From contig OU612065.1 of assembly GCA_914767715.1 (NCBI GenBank), positions 28,458,001 to 28,522,000 on the forward strand: DNA of 64,000 nt, in the 5' to 3' direction. Of the stretch, positions 1 to 13,300 are shown piece after piece. The notes under the pieces were generated by a model. The model made no database searches. It saw nothing but the letters and a program-made list of their open reading frames with translations, and was not told where the DNA came from. The DNA comes from Membranipora membranacea (lineage: Eukaryota > Bryozoa > Gymnolaemata > Cheilostomatida > Membraniporidae). Every line of letters starts with the position of its first letter. Positions within the stretch are counted from its first letter, which is position 1. The position numbers and the translations under genes are program-made.

Positions 1-783
1 ATCATTCATAATGAATGCGGAGTTGCAGCCGATCAAGGATGTTCCAGAGAAAAGTCAAAACAGGCCAGGATGATAGTCAATCAAGTTGTACTCCCAAGAT
101 ACTCGTTAAAAGGACTGGATATACCTCATACCTGTCCGCTGTCTCCAGCGAATGACCAGTATGCTTCATTTGAAGTTATGAAAAGGCGTCTAGGCAGCAA
201 ATGGATGTGCTCTGTCTGTGGTAAAACGTTTGACAAAGAAACAGATCTAGATTCACATCTGGTGGAAATCCATCCAGCACCCAAAGTCAACGGCTGTTTA
301 GCTGATTATTGTGACGTTTTAAGATGTGAGCCTTATTTCAATTTGCTTAAAAAGGGTAAATGCAATGAAGATGATATGGCCAATCTAAAACTGAAATGTA
401 TGAATATGGTAAGAGATCAATGTGCACCTGAGCATTTCGGTCCAGTAGAGAAACTGCAGGTAGAAGTGTCCGTACAAGCCAGTATGTGTTCTTATCTTAC
501 CTGCGACAATTACTGGGCTGTACCTGAGGAAGAGGTAATAAATCACGAGACATACTACTACACAACATATGCAGTAGCGCTAGTAGCTCTGATCGGTTTT
601 CTCTACATATATTTCAAAGTTGCCAGCTCCAATCTAGAAAACAGCAAATCAATAGATGAGATTCTAGCGGAAGCCCACAAGTATGAGAAGCCAAAACCTC
701 AGATTATACCGCCTGATTCAAATATGGAGATCAGACACAGGAACCCTATTGTCAATCGGCAGTGGTCTGAATATGAAAACTAA
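1..783 (+). CDS. C2H2 zinc-finger single-pass membrane protein, 3' part
   Basis: The frame is open from the first base to the TAA at 781-783 (260 codons in the window), so the gene starts to the left. A Met lies at 70, but the codons before it (Glu-Cys-Gly-Val, then a further Cys) read like conserved protein, so I do not take 70 as the start. Visible parts: one C2H2 finger at nt 208-270, spacing C-X2-C-X12-H-X4-H; a Cys-rich stretch after it (about eight Cys between nt 295 and 515); one hydrophobic segment at about nt 566-620, long enough to span a membrane once; and a charged C-terminal tail rich in Pro, Lys and Asn. The combination suggests a membrane-anchored protein, not a DNA-binding factor. 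I do not recognise a named orthologue. The rest of this piece is one uninterrupted exon. SNX13 begins about 540 bp downstream on the same strand. Confidence 0.8.
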   Translation: MIHNECGVAADQGCSREKSKQARMIVNQVVLPRYSLKGLDIPHTCPLSPANDQYASFEVMKRRLGSKWMCSVCGKTFDKETDLDSHLVEIHPAPKVNGCLADYCDVLRCEPYFNLLKKGKCNEDDMANLKLKCMNMVRDQCAPEHFGPVEKLQVEVSVQASMCSYLTCDNYWAVPEEEVINHETYYYTTYAVALVALIGFLYIYFKVASSNLENSKSIDEILAEAHKYEKPKPQIIPPDSNMEIRHRNPIVNRQWSEYEN

Positions 784-1319
784 GCTGATGTCTCAATCTT
801 ACTCTCCTAGTCCGAACGATCTTCCAATCTACGCCTGCTTGCTTTGCACTGTAAGGTGCTTTTGTATCCTTATACCTTTTTTATGATGTATATAGTTAAG
901 TTTCTATGTTAACTTGGCATTTAAAGCGATTTTCAAGACTTTATTCACCACTTGAAGATAGTAATTGTATAGCTTCTAGTATCCACTATGCAACTCATTT
1001 TTGATTATACCAAAGTTATGGTATAGTCTGGCCAGTGCTATTTATATATTTTCATTTATACCGCCAGCCTCACCGCCAAGTTACATTCTGCCATTCAATT
1101 GTCTATAGTCAGATTTGTGTTTTCATGACATATTTTGTTTCTTCATCCATGTACAATACACTCTGTCACAGCCAAAATTCTGCTTCTTGATTATTAGAAT
1201 CAGTTGCATCCTACAGTGAATGAGACCTAATGAATTTTACGTAAAACCAAGGGGTGAAAGAAACTCCTTGATAAAATAATTACTTGTCAACTCATCGAAC
1301 TTTGTGTAGTTGTTATCAG
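784..1319. other. Short intergenic region / 3' UTR
   Basis: This covers the 3' UTR of the zinc-finger gene and the 5' side of SNX13. I see no AATAAA signal and no long open frame. A short open piece at 1220-1240 (ATG, seven codons, then GTAAAA) has the right phase to splice to the SNX13 exon at 1320. It could be the SNX13 start exon, but it is too short to trust. Confidence 0.4.
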
Positions 1320-4300
1320 GCACATCTGATACTTGGGCCTATTCCAGCAGTGGCTGGGCTGCTCATCCTGCACTATGCTGGAATATTAGGGTTATTCATA
1401 TAATACTTATTTATTGTTTTCTTATAATTTTATTGATATCTATACCTTCTACTTTGCTTCTAGCTCCATAGTTGTGTGTCTGTATTATGGGAAGAAACAG
1501 TCAGATTTGACATATGGACAGGCCAAAGTACCCTTGGCACCAACATCGGTGGGCATACCCAGGGTAAGTGAACGCGTCTATCCAGTAATGTTATATTTTG
1601 GATACCAATTGGGACTTAACATACAAAGCGAAAAGCTCACCGATTGCATGTATGCCCCTAATCATAATCATATTGATACCATAACCTACAGGCAATTGAT
1701 ATCTCCCCTCCTAAAAACGTGCCGATAATAAGCCAAGAAAATGGAACAAACAATTAGCCAAGAGAGGTTGAGTCAACTACATAAAAACAGATTTGCAAAT
1801 AGTTTTGAGGGAGATTCACTCATACTTGCATCCCTTGCAAACAGATCTAAATGTTTGCTGACATCAATTTTAAGATATTTTCTTATCTCTTTCTGTAGCT
1901 GGTGGACATGATGGAGGAATATAAGGAGAATGAGTTACGGCGTGTAAAGCTAGATAAGCGACTAACTGGTGCCTCCAATATAGACGAACAATTACAAGAG
2001 ATTCTTGACTTTGTGTTCCGAGATTATATAGAGATATGGTACAAAGAGATCACTGACGACACACAGTTCATGTTAGAGCTTAGAAAAGTCTTCAACAGAG
2101 CCATCTCAAATTTTGCTTCAAGGTTTGTTGTTTACCATGTTGTGACTGACTAGTATTAAATGCTGATGAGAGAAGTGAATTAACAGCTCAAAGTGGGCTG
2201 CTCCGAAGTTGCAGGATTTAAGGATTGCATATTATCATATGTATTCTATTAGACAGGGGGGGGGGTACAAGTTAGGTCTGTATGTGTTTTAAGTTTCGCC
2301 AGGCAGTTACAAATAAGATTTTAGATAGAAAGAAAACACGCGTATAGGGTGATAATTTCATATATTTATGAAATCTAGTAGCAGGTTAATTGTTTTCATA
2401 TGAACAGCTGTACTTTGGACCTTTTTTAGATCGAAGGAAATCGACTGGATCCCGTTTTTAACACAAAAGCTGGTCGACGAATTAGCCACACATGCCAAGT
2501 TATACAGGAGAGCGGATCAAAAATATCAACAAGCGAAGAAAGAAAAAGATCCCTCAGAACCTTCAGACGGTATGGCCCTTTCATCTGTATATTCTAATTC
2601 ACCTGACAAAAGTAACCAAATTGATAGGCTATATCTGTGGTTCAAAATGACCTGATAGCATACAGCAGTGGTTTCCAGGAGTACAATCTTTTACTGCTTT
2701 TTCAATGAGTTTTGTGTGTCTTTTCTCACTGTAAGGGGGAAGTACTAGTATATCTTCCCTCTTAGTCGACCGCTCATTGTATATATATATTGTATTGTAT
2801 AGTTTTACTCCAAATAAAGTTTATATATATATATATGTATTATATATGAACTTTATTCAGAGTAATACTCATTTGTTGAGAATGTTTTACAGAATTGTAT
2901 AACTTTTCACCAAAGTTCTATGTTTACTGTTACAGATGAGGAGACAGCCAGCGAGGAGATAGAGAGAGCTTTTTTTGAATATGAGAATGAGATGGCGGAA
3001 AGTGTGAGCAGAGAATCGGTCTCTACTAATGAGGAGATTGAGCATAGTAAGGCCCTATATCTGTGTTTATCTGTACTAAGGTCTAAACACACTGGCATAG
3101 GTTGCAACCTCAGCGAATCCTCAATTAGTTTTTTTATACACATTAATCCTCTGAGGATCAGCTGAGGCTTACATGTTAGTAATGTGAGGTCATTAAAACC
3201 TCTCTGCACTCTGAGGCTGCAACCGCTGATCAAACCTTCGAAGATCAGCTGAGGCTGCTATCAGCATATATGATAACAATGGTGACAATTGTGCAATCCG
3301 CTGAGTTTGCGACCGCTAAGTGTCTTTTGACCATTAGCTTGGGTGCCTAAATTGGTGTGATTCAGGGCGGCTACTGGTTAGTGTCATGAACTTGAGTCTT
3401 AGATTTCCTTCTGACAAGATCCATCCTTTTTTATAATTGATTCGCAGCAACCTGGAAGAAGGATGGGTTTGTAATTCTTTTCAGTCGGGGGATTATTTCA
3501 TCTGAAAGATCAAGGGTTTTAGAGCTAGATCCTTTCTATAAATTTCTTCAAGAAGCTCCTTCATGGAATTTGCTTCCAAAAATATGTAGTTTCATCACAC
3601 ATTGAAAAGTATGGCTGTGTTTGTCATCTCAGCTGCGGCATGACCAGTGTAATCATTTTCTTGTTTCATCAACATATTTGAAATGTTATTCATTTGCTTG
3701 CTGTAGAATATCTCCAGGAGATAGTAGAGGCTCTGCTGTTTTACCTGCTACCTGACGAGGAGTTTGATCAGACTATGTTTAGATTCCTAGTTAGAGAAGT
3801 CTTAGTACAGGGAGTTATCGCCCCTACCATCGAAAAAATGTCTGATCCTGATTACATGAACCAAAACATGATCTGGATGGTAAGAGTTCTCAAAAGTCCA
3901 AATCAGATGTAGTGTTGATTCTTGGAATTTTTCTCCTATCATTAATAAAAATCTCCTGGCAAAGTGCTTTGCAAATGTTCTGGTACTTAGTATGACAACA
4001 AGTAGACGACTATCTCATGTCTCACAGTTATAATTGGTTATTTTTGGATGTTGAGTGCAGTGTTTGCACTTTCGGGTGTTTTGCAGAGTCGTCTATCCAT
4101 GTGCGGTTTTCTTATCAACTTTAGAAATTGGCATGGTTATTCCATGATACGAAAGTTGTGTCCTCCTATCATGATTATGTGGCTGCATAAATATTGTCTC
4201 ACAATTTATACTGAGCAACAAAAGCACTAGCTACAATCGCCCTTATTCGACAGTATGTATTTACTTACCAATAGTAACGGAAGTATGTTTGTTTCAGTGT

Positions 4301-7300
4301 TATGACAGCACCTTGACCAGTGATGCGTTTCTCACAACATTAAAGATGTCTACTAATATGGATGAAGTGCGCAGTGTACTGGAGAAAGTTAACGATGAGA
4401 TGGCCAGATCTCGCTCTAAAGACACTGGGGGAGTAGATGGTAAGATGTTATGCGTCAATTTAATCAATTAGAGATATGCAAGCCGCACAAGATTTGTGAA
4501 CACAAACAGATGTCTGTACAAAAATGTGCTTGAATCTAAAGAAATGTTTGAGAATGTTTGTTTAATTTTGTTGTATACTTTCCACCATACACATTTGGTG
4601 ACTTGGCAAATTTCAATAAGCAAGATTTCCCTACAGCTCAAGCATTGAGAGAAAGTCACAAAATAATAATATTATAATATTATTATTTGATAATTATTGT
4701 TGAATTTGAAGATTCATCGATAAAGCAGACACTCAGCAGTTTATCTTTCCTGGAGAGAGTCTGTAAAAGTCAGATTGGTAGAATCGCTGCTAAGTCAGCA
4801 GCAGGAGACGTTGTCGATGGTATTGTGAGTGTAATCTGATCAAGTAATCGGATATATGTGGCAGTGCCATTTTCTCATTGGTTTCTTTTTGGGATAGTTT
4901 TGCTTGTTGGATGCTTTTAGGTTTTCCGAAGCTTTATAGGGGTAAAACTAGACCATGTTTGGTCCATTTGCCTGCATTCGGAGTTGCTCTCCCTCCACTG
5001 GTCACGCCGCAGGCAAAAACGCCGTGGCAAGTGGAAGGAAGCAACTGGAATGCAGGCAAATTGGATCAAACTTGTTCTAGGGTAAAACTGTAGATTTGAT
5101 AGATCATTTCATGGGCTTCAAGAGCTCCTGCTAAAGGTTACAGGGTGTGATGATCAGATGATAACTCGATACTGATGCTGCGTTCTGTCAATATATAAGC
5201 CTTGTATTTATATACAAGGCTTGACTATGAACATGGAAAGTACTAAAAATTCCCAAGTTGTCTCAAAATGTGAATACCTGAGACTTGATTTATATATTTC
5301 CCTCTAAAGACAAGAGAATAGAATGTTCTGTATCATTCTTAAAATGTTGAGTAAATTCTCAATTTTGTAGGATATGCCGTCTGACTTTCATCTACAACCT
5401 TTAAACACCAAAGATTTACCTTTCGTGTTTGTGTTAGCCAATGATCTTGGTATGCAGTATTATAATGGTAAGGGATTAAATGCTCTCTGTGGAGAATTAT
5501 CCCATTGAGAGGGTCTTTTGAAGCGTTACTCACATAAATGATATATTCAATGTCCAGATTTAACACTCATGCGCTGCATAGTCTTGCAGAGTATGAGGGT
5601 TCGGTATGTTTGTTGTTGCTCAACTATCTATTTTTCTTCAGGACAACATTAAGTGAGATAAGAATGATGTCAAAGTTTGGCCAATAATAGGGCATGTCAG
5701 TTCAACCATTTATTTCTTCCATTGATGCCTACCAATTGTGCTGTGTGCCTCAGTATCACTCCTATAGCCTACATACATAATATTCATATTGTTTTCAGAT
5801 TACTTGATAACCTATGACAAGGCAATTTACTTGAACATTCTACTTGATATTGAGGTTGGTAGTACTTGTCGCTTTCCGTTCGTGATTGGAAATGACTGTG
5901 TTGGATCAGTTATCCTTCTTGAACGTTGCCCATATTATCAAATGCCATTGTCTTAGAAGTATTGATCATTTCTACAAATTTTGATGAATTGTGATCCAGG
6001 CAACAGTAGGTAGGCGTAAAGACAAAGTTTTTGCTAAAATTAACAGAGAAACGACTATAAGATTAGTAACAATGTGGAAATTTCATAATCTGCCCAGGGG
6101 CAACTTTTTCCTGTTCGTTCACCCAAAAGTCACCAACAACCCCTTCACACAAACAGTATGGAACAGCTGAGATTTAGGTCATGAGCACATTATAGCTGCA
6201 TGATTCATGCTACTGCATCACTTGCGAGCTTAGTTTTTTATGATCTGATCTGGTAATACCTCAAACATTAAATACTTGTATGTTTATGGTCAATACATTC
6301 AAATGTTAAGAGTTGATGCCTCTCTAGGATTTGTGTTCACTAGAAAAATGAGCGGACAACTAACAACATCTGACACGGTGTGTGTTTATTTCAGTGTTAC
6401 AACAAAATAGCTGCACCCCAACTGCAGGGAGCGGATGAAGAGAGTTTGGAGCTGGCCCTCAATATGATAGCAGATATACATGATAAATATTTCACTGAGA
6501 CGATATCAAGCCTGGATATAGACATGGCTTGTGTAGAGCCTGTGCTAAAATCCCTGGAGGAGAAAAAGCCCTCTGCCACTGTGTTTGACTCTCTGCATGA
6601 TGTGGTGAGATATTTGATTCTTATTTCTCATAAATATTATTGTTGTGAAATGCTAGTTGATCTCTTTGAATCAGAAAGGCAACTTGCAGTATTGAGTCAG
6701 TGCAATATGCAATCCCAATCATTTTGATTGAATCAATTGGCAATGATTATGATCTCCGATGACATAATATTTTGAGGTGCTTATGATCACCAATTATAGT
6801 TATATCAATTCATTTATAATCTTTGGTTATATCAAGGAGTTAGGGTTAGAGTTGTCTCAACTCCTTGGTTATATAGAGTGTGTTGCTTTGAAAACTTTAC
6901 CTCCTGCATTGTAGTAGTGTTAAACTATGGTCTCATATTTACATTGACAAGGTGACTAGTGAACCAGACCAATACTTTTCTCTATGAATTGACAGGTTAT
7001 GGAGAGCTTGGAAAAGTATTATGAGGATTTTAAGAAGCATGATTTATATTATAAGATGATCAGAGACTTAGATTTAGACACTACCTCCTCATTTTCAGAG
7101 GACTCAGCTGACGGTTTGTATTCATTCATATATACATATTACTAGAAGTGACATTCACTTACCATCTAAAGCTTACCAAAATAGACCACCCTCTTGCAAT
7201 TATTTTGCCAACAGGAGTGTTATACCCATAAACATATATGATTATGGTTATACCTCAGTCATAACTATTGCATAAATAAAAGTTCTCCTGCAAATCCAAC

Positions 7301-10300
7301 GAGAGACCATTTGTCCAAAAAGTACACAAATAAAAGCAACATTGGGATGATTTTTCAACTCTTGAAGGCCAATATGCTATCATGTCTGTTGACAAGCTGT
7401 TTTGATTTGCGAACAATTGTGAGCTAACGGTTGGTAGATAGACCTCTTAAGCCAGTCAAATTCAGCCCCTACGGTTTGCAAATATTAAGAAGTTAGTTTC
7501 ACACCAATATTCAAGTCTTACATTTCTGCGTTTTTAGTCACATCGATGACAGGCTCCATCGGTGACCCGGAAAGTGAGAGACCAGACACCAAAATATCCG
7601 CATCAATCATGAAAACAGGTCAGTGAGGTATCATTTTGGTAAAACTTTGTGTCAGAGGATTGTCACGGTGCTAGGAGCACTGGGAGAAATGAATTAGGTT
7701 GACAGAGCTGGTGTAGCGCTGCAGTATACAGATGTAACATGTACCTGTTAGTTCCAGAAAGCCTTCAGTTCAGCAAATTAAAGAAAATTGTTATCGATTA
7801 TTATTATCATTGATGAGAAAAGGAATGATAACCTTTTGAACACTGAATGTACTATACCGTGTTCTGTATGAAGTAACAAGCAGTCGTTTATATTACCTTG
7901 ATCGATGTGACATGCATTATAATTTTATTTGCATTCATGGAGTAATGCGTGGGTTTGACCATAGTCTATTCGCTCAGACTCCAATCACAAGAAGAACACT
8001 ATTGATATATAGAGTACCAATTAAGTCTGAGGGCCTAGACTATACTCCCCCTCCCCTTCATATTCTGTACTGACTGTGTGCACAGAATTAGATGAGCATG
8101 TTACACATCTAGATGCATGCTGTAACTTTGTGAGCTTTTAAAAGTTGTGTATAATTTGCTGCAGTAACCCCAACCCTTGGTATGTATGCATTTGCATGGC
8201 ACTTTTATGTTTTAGTGTTAAGAATGGCTTCATATGATTTTGCATAGCTTGTCTTGCAATAAGAATGAGGGCACCCCTTCCCTCCTCTATGTCAAGGATA
8301 ATGTTACGTTGTGCTGTGGTTTGGTAATCAATATTATCAAATATCAACATAGACTGATAAATCACAATTTATTATTAAGGATATGGTTTACACCAAGTAA
8401 TGAGTGTATCCAGCCATTATTGTACTGGTTTTAGCGCTTCACTACCAATCCAAAACATACCTGCTTGTAACACTGGGGGATTCCACCTCAGGGAAAAGTC
8501 CAACCATTCTAATAATTTGTATTCAAAAGCAGTTCGAAATTCAAGTGTTAGCGCATTCTTACTGCAGCTTTGATCTATTTGTTACTTTTTGTCTTGCTAG
8601 TCTAGTTTTATGTAGACATTCAGTGTCTCTGTCTTTTTTGGGTTAAGTCTTGTTAACACAGGACCATGTAGACCGATCAATAATATGAGCGAGAACCTTC
8701 ACAGTCAAGGTTGCTAATGACTACATTCTTAGTTAACCACTTCTTGTCTTCAAATTTATACATCAGTAAATCTTATTGAGGTCCATGTAGATATACACAA
8801 AATATAGGAATTCCTGATGCAAAAAGAATCCATATTAAATGAAAGTCAACTATTCGTTCCTCCCCATATTCTTACATTATTATAAGGTAATGTCTTTTTG
8901 TAGTATTGTATTGTAATGGTATATATGGTGTTGTATTGTTTTATGTTGACAGGTATAGTTAAGGAGAAGTTAGGAGGTAAATCCTACGCTGTATACTCCA
9001 TACAAGTCACAGAGATAAGTATATCAGGAGCAGCTGATGATAGACAGTGGCAGACAACTCGCAGATACAGTGACTTCTACGACTTATATATTATCATATC
9101 AGACAAGGTAAAAATATGGACGTCCGGGACTCGGGGTGGTTTAAAAAGAAAAAGAAAACCAAACATTGAGAGAATTTAAGTTGTCATAATAAATGTAGCT
9201 GAGAGCTTCAAGAGTGGCTCTTTTAACTTGGAAAAAAATTTCTATCTGAAAATCTGTTTGTGGTGCAAGTATTCTCAGTTTACTCCCTTGCCTTCATCAG
9301 GGAGGGTGGGATATACCTGGGAGTACCCGTAATTTCATAGTTGTCTCCTCTCATCAATGCCAAGATAACTTCCGTATTAAGTAATTGTAAGTCGTGCCAC
9401 AAGACTTCTTGGCGAGATTTAGATTTAGATTATTTCTAGTATTCTACTTTGAGGGACTTACCGTTTCCTGGAAAGCGAACGTTCAATAACATGAAAGAAG
9501 AGTTTTTAGAGAGAAGAGCTAATGCTCTCACAGAATACTTACAGGTAAGAAATCACAATTTATTATTTTTGTTGCTTACTCTCATAACTTGAGTAGTACT
9601 AAAAGTCAAGTAGATCGATATGTTCTAGCTAGCTCATCAATTTATAGGGTTTGGGATGGACGTAGCAACAGGGGTCATAAACTGGTTTGTATGGTGACTA
9701 GCAAATTGATTGTCATGTATGATGAAAGCTAGCCTGTCTTGACAAGCTTTGTCAAGACAGGCTAGAGGAAATCAATTTACCCCTTACTAAAACCGTTTCC
9801 TCAATGTCATTGTTATACTTATGTTGTCAAGTTATTGTTTATCCACAGATGGTGCTGGATTCTGAGACGTATCAGTTACACTCAAGTCTACGGAAGATAA
9901 TGTCAGGATTCTTACAAGGTGATACCTGGGAGAAACCAAAAATGGCCGCACCTGTCAAGGTATTAAAATCCCACGGGAGGGTGAGGCTCCTGGTTTCTAG
10001 ATATCCTTTTTTATTTTCATCATATAATGTTGATTACAATTTTGGTGAGTTGAACAAATACGCGATCAGTTTCAGTAATGTTATGACCCCTAGAATTTTA
10101 TTGTGATATCTGTGCATTCCATTGTTACAAGATAGGTCTAGTTTGGAGTTGATGGTGGCAAGATAGGCCTACATAGATACCTCCAAAAGTAGGTATGACA
10201 GTATGCGTTTGTGAAAAATGCACTCATCTGCCTGATATTCGATAACAATCAAGTCAACACCCTCAGAGCAATGGCTTTTATAACAACTGTAGATAAGTTA

Positions 10301-13300
10301 TAGATACAGTATGGATAGAATTGTTTGAAAACTCTATCTTAATTAATTGAGCAACTCAATGAAGTTGAAAGGACATTCGTCCCCATATGTCCATACTATT
10401 TAATGTCCCACATTTATCCAGCAAGGTGGGTCCGTTGAAGGCAAAATGTTTTCAGATGCCTTGCGAGCTGAAATTATGTTGTTTTTTTTTGTAGGTTGGG
10501 GCTTTTGTCAATCCACTACGATTATCGATGAAACAGAAGATGAATAAAGTTAAATCTGTCCCAGATGCTTTGTTTGGTGATGTACTGGATGGATTCGGTA
10601 AAATGCTGACGAAGGTATGCATCGATTCCGCTCAAGTCTTAACCAGGTGCTGTTGGTCGGCGGTTGAATTATCAGGATGTAAAATGATATCAAATTTGTG
10701 TCAATCAGTTGCAGAAAACTCAAACCAAGTTACATAATAGTAAATATTCTTAGATTAAAATTTACCTTATTTTTCTGTGTTGCATCAGATTGTGGGGAAA
10801 TTTCAAACATGTTGCTTAAACAGCATTAATTATTAGTTAGTATCCAATGCAATTAAATTGTAGTAACCTGGCCAAGAATTGTCGAATTCACTTATCCAAA
10901 AAATCTAATCATGGTTGGATTGAGCAAATTCTCGTCTACTGTAACGGGAATCCTTTAAATCCAACGGAAAACTTTGTCTATATTGTACACAAATGACCCA
11001 TCACTCTATCTTTCTTGCCTCATAACCAAGCTAATTATCCCAGCCTACTTTTTAATCATCAAAACACGACGATAATACTTTATTATTCTATTATCATTAC
11101 AGCACCTGAGTATAGCGCCGACACTGAGTAAGAATCAGTTTGATCGTTATAGAGTCGCAGCCACACTGGATACTGAGGTAATATCTCCCAATCACAGTTA
11201 CTGGATTTATTTCATTTTAGTTGAGTTTAGTTTTATTATCAGATCCGATATTACCATGTGATAATAAAAATGGATTACGGGGTGCTCTGGGTAAAAACAA
11301 TACTAAAGTTTGTTGTGGCGATTTTTACATATTATGTATATTAAAAAAGTTTTCCTCGAGCAGGGCATCAATGCAGTAAATTACATAAATAGCTATCTGG
11401 TAATCAGCAAAGTAGGATTTTATCAAACATCAAGTCATACTATTGACGATCAAGTATGATTGTTAATCGTTTAAAAATACTTCAAATACTGTGACAAATA
11501 GTAAAATTTATTGAAATATCGTAACATGATATGATTCTACAACTAGTGATACAAAATATTGATATATCATGTTGAGATGTTACCCTTTGTTTAGAAAATG
11601 CCTATATTTAATAATACCAATACCAATACCAATACCAATACCAATACCAATACCAATACTAATAGTGGAAACTGGGAGTTGTGTTCCTTTAGTTGAGTTG
11701 ACGTTTTGCTAACCATACCTCTTCTCTTAGTTCTTCACCTTTTTTAATGATGCGGCAATAATATTAATTGTCAGATGTCAAAACGGTTGGCATAAATTTT
11801 GACAACATTAAATATTATGATTATTATCGATATATTTCCCTGTCAGTATTCCACCATTGGTGCCAAATTATCTATTCGTTTGTAACATATACAAGATTTC
11901 ATTTCAACATATCCCATTCATATGTTGGGCCTAGGCTAATGGCTGGTGCACATTGTCCCAGACGACCATCCCAGATAGCCATCCCAGTCAATGTGAACAT
12001 GAAAATGACCCAATCCCAGTCTGTCTGGGTCCGTCTGGGACAGTATCTGGAAAGTGCGTAAGCGTCAAACTTTCCCGATGCTGTCCCAGACGGACCCAGA
12101 CTCATTTTGCATCTGGGTGTTAGGTGAACCAGACATTTGGACGATCTGGGATCATCTGGGTCGATCTGGGACGATCCTAAACAATATGAACATCATTCCA
12201 GCACTATCCCAGACACAAACCTAACTGCCAGTCTGGGATGAATTTTATAATGTGAACATAAGACTGGGACTATCTGGGTTAAGCATCTGGGATGGCATCC
12301 CAGTGTCATCTGGGACAATGTGAACCAGCCATAAGTGCTCAGACAGCTACAGTGTAATATTTCACCTTTACATGCTCGAACTTTCATATTAGAAATGAGT
12401 GCCTGGTAATGTTATTGCAGCCACCTGAGAATTTAGGTTAATGTTAGTGTAGTCCTTGTTTTAAGGCTCATAGGGAGAAATTCAGGCCAAACAAAAAATT
12501 AATAGTACATTTGTTTCAATAAGGCAACAACTTTGACGTGAGGGAATGAGGAAGAAAAGTATCATTAGAAAGTAAGAGAGCAGGAAGGCGGGGTTTCGTT
12601 TGACTCTAAAATCACACAAGGTGCCGATATAAAGTTTTTTTGTTATCTTATTCAGGATGACGATAACATACCGATGAGGATCATGCTGTTATTATTGGAT
12701 GAAGTATTCGACTTGAGGAAGAAGAATCAGTGGCTAAGGAGGCGAATAGTGGCCATTCTAAGGCAGATAATAAAAGCTACATATGGAGATCGCATCAACA
12801 GGTCAGCAAAACTCAATAGTAAATACTGTGCTGCTGTAGAGATAATTCATAGAACAAGTTTGATCCAATTTGCCTGCATCCCAGTTGCTTCCCTTCCACT
12901 GATCACGCCACAGTGGAGGGGAGCAACTCCGAATGTAGGCAAAATTCATGAAAACTTGCAGTGTAATGAACGTGCATATGAGACGTGTTCCTGGGGCTGG
13001 ACAAAAAATAAATATAAAATATAAATTATAAATTATAATGACTAGTATTATCTCAAAGAATGTCTAAATGGGTTTAACTGGTCAGCATCACTTATAAGCC
13101 ACAACCTGTACAATATCAAGCCTTGGAAATAAATGATGTTTCCCAATTGTCAAATATTAAAAAACATTCTAAGCTTTATGCAGTGCTTGGCCTACCGCCA
13201 TAAGAGGTTTCCAGGGAGACCACACTAAAAAACAAACTGATGGCTTTGTAAGAGGACGCAAGCCAACATGATTTTCAAAGACAATTTAAATCACCACCCC

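Noticed and set aside
2907-3233. Minus-strand frame of 108 codons
   Set aside because: Antisense to the SNX13 exon 2936-3046 and to an imperfect inverted repeat with CTGAGG motifs after it; no protein-like features.
4819-4824. Alternative SNX13 donor GTATTG at 4820
   Set aside because: The GTGAGT donor at 4825 is stronger and gives the phase 0 that the next exon at 5371 needs.
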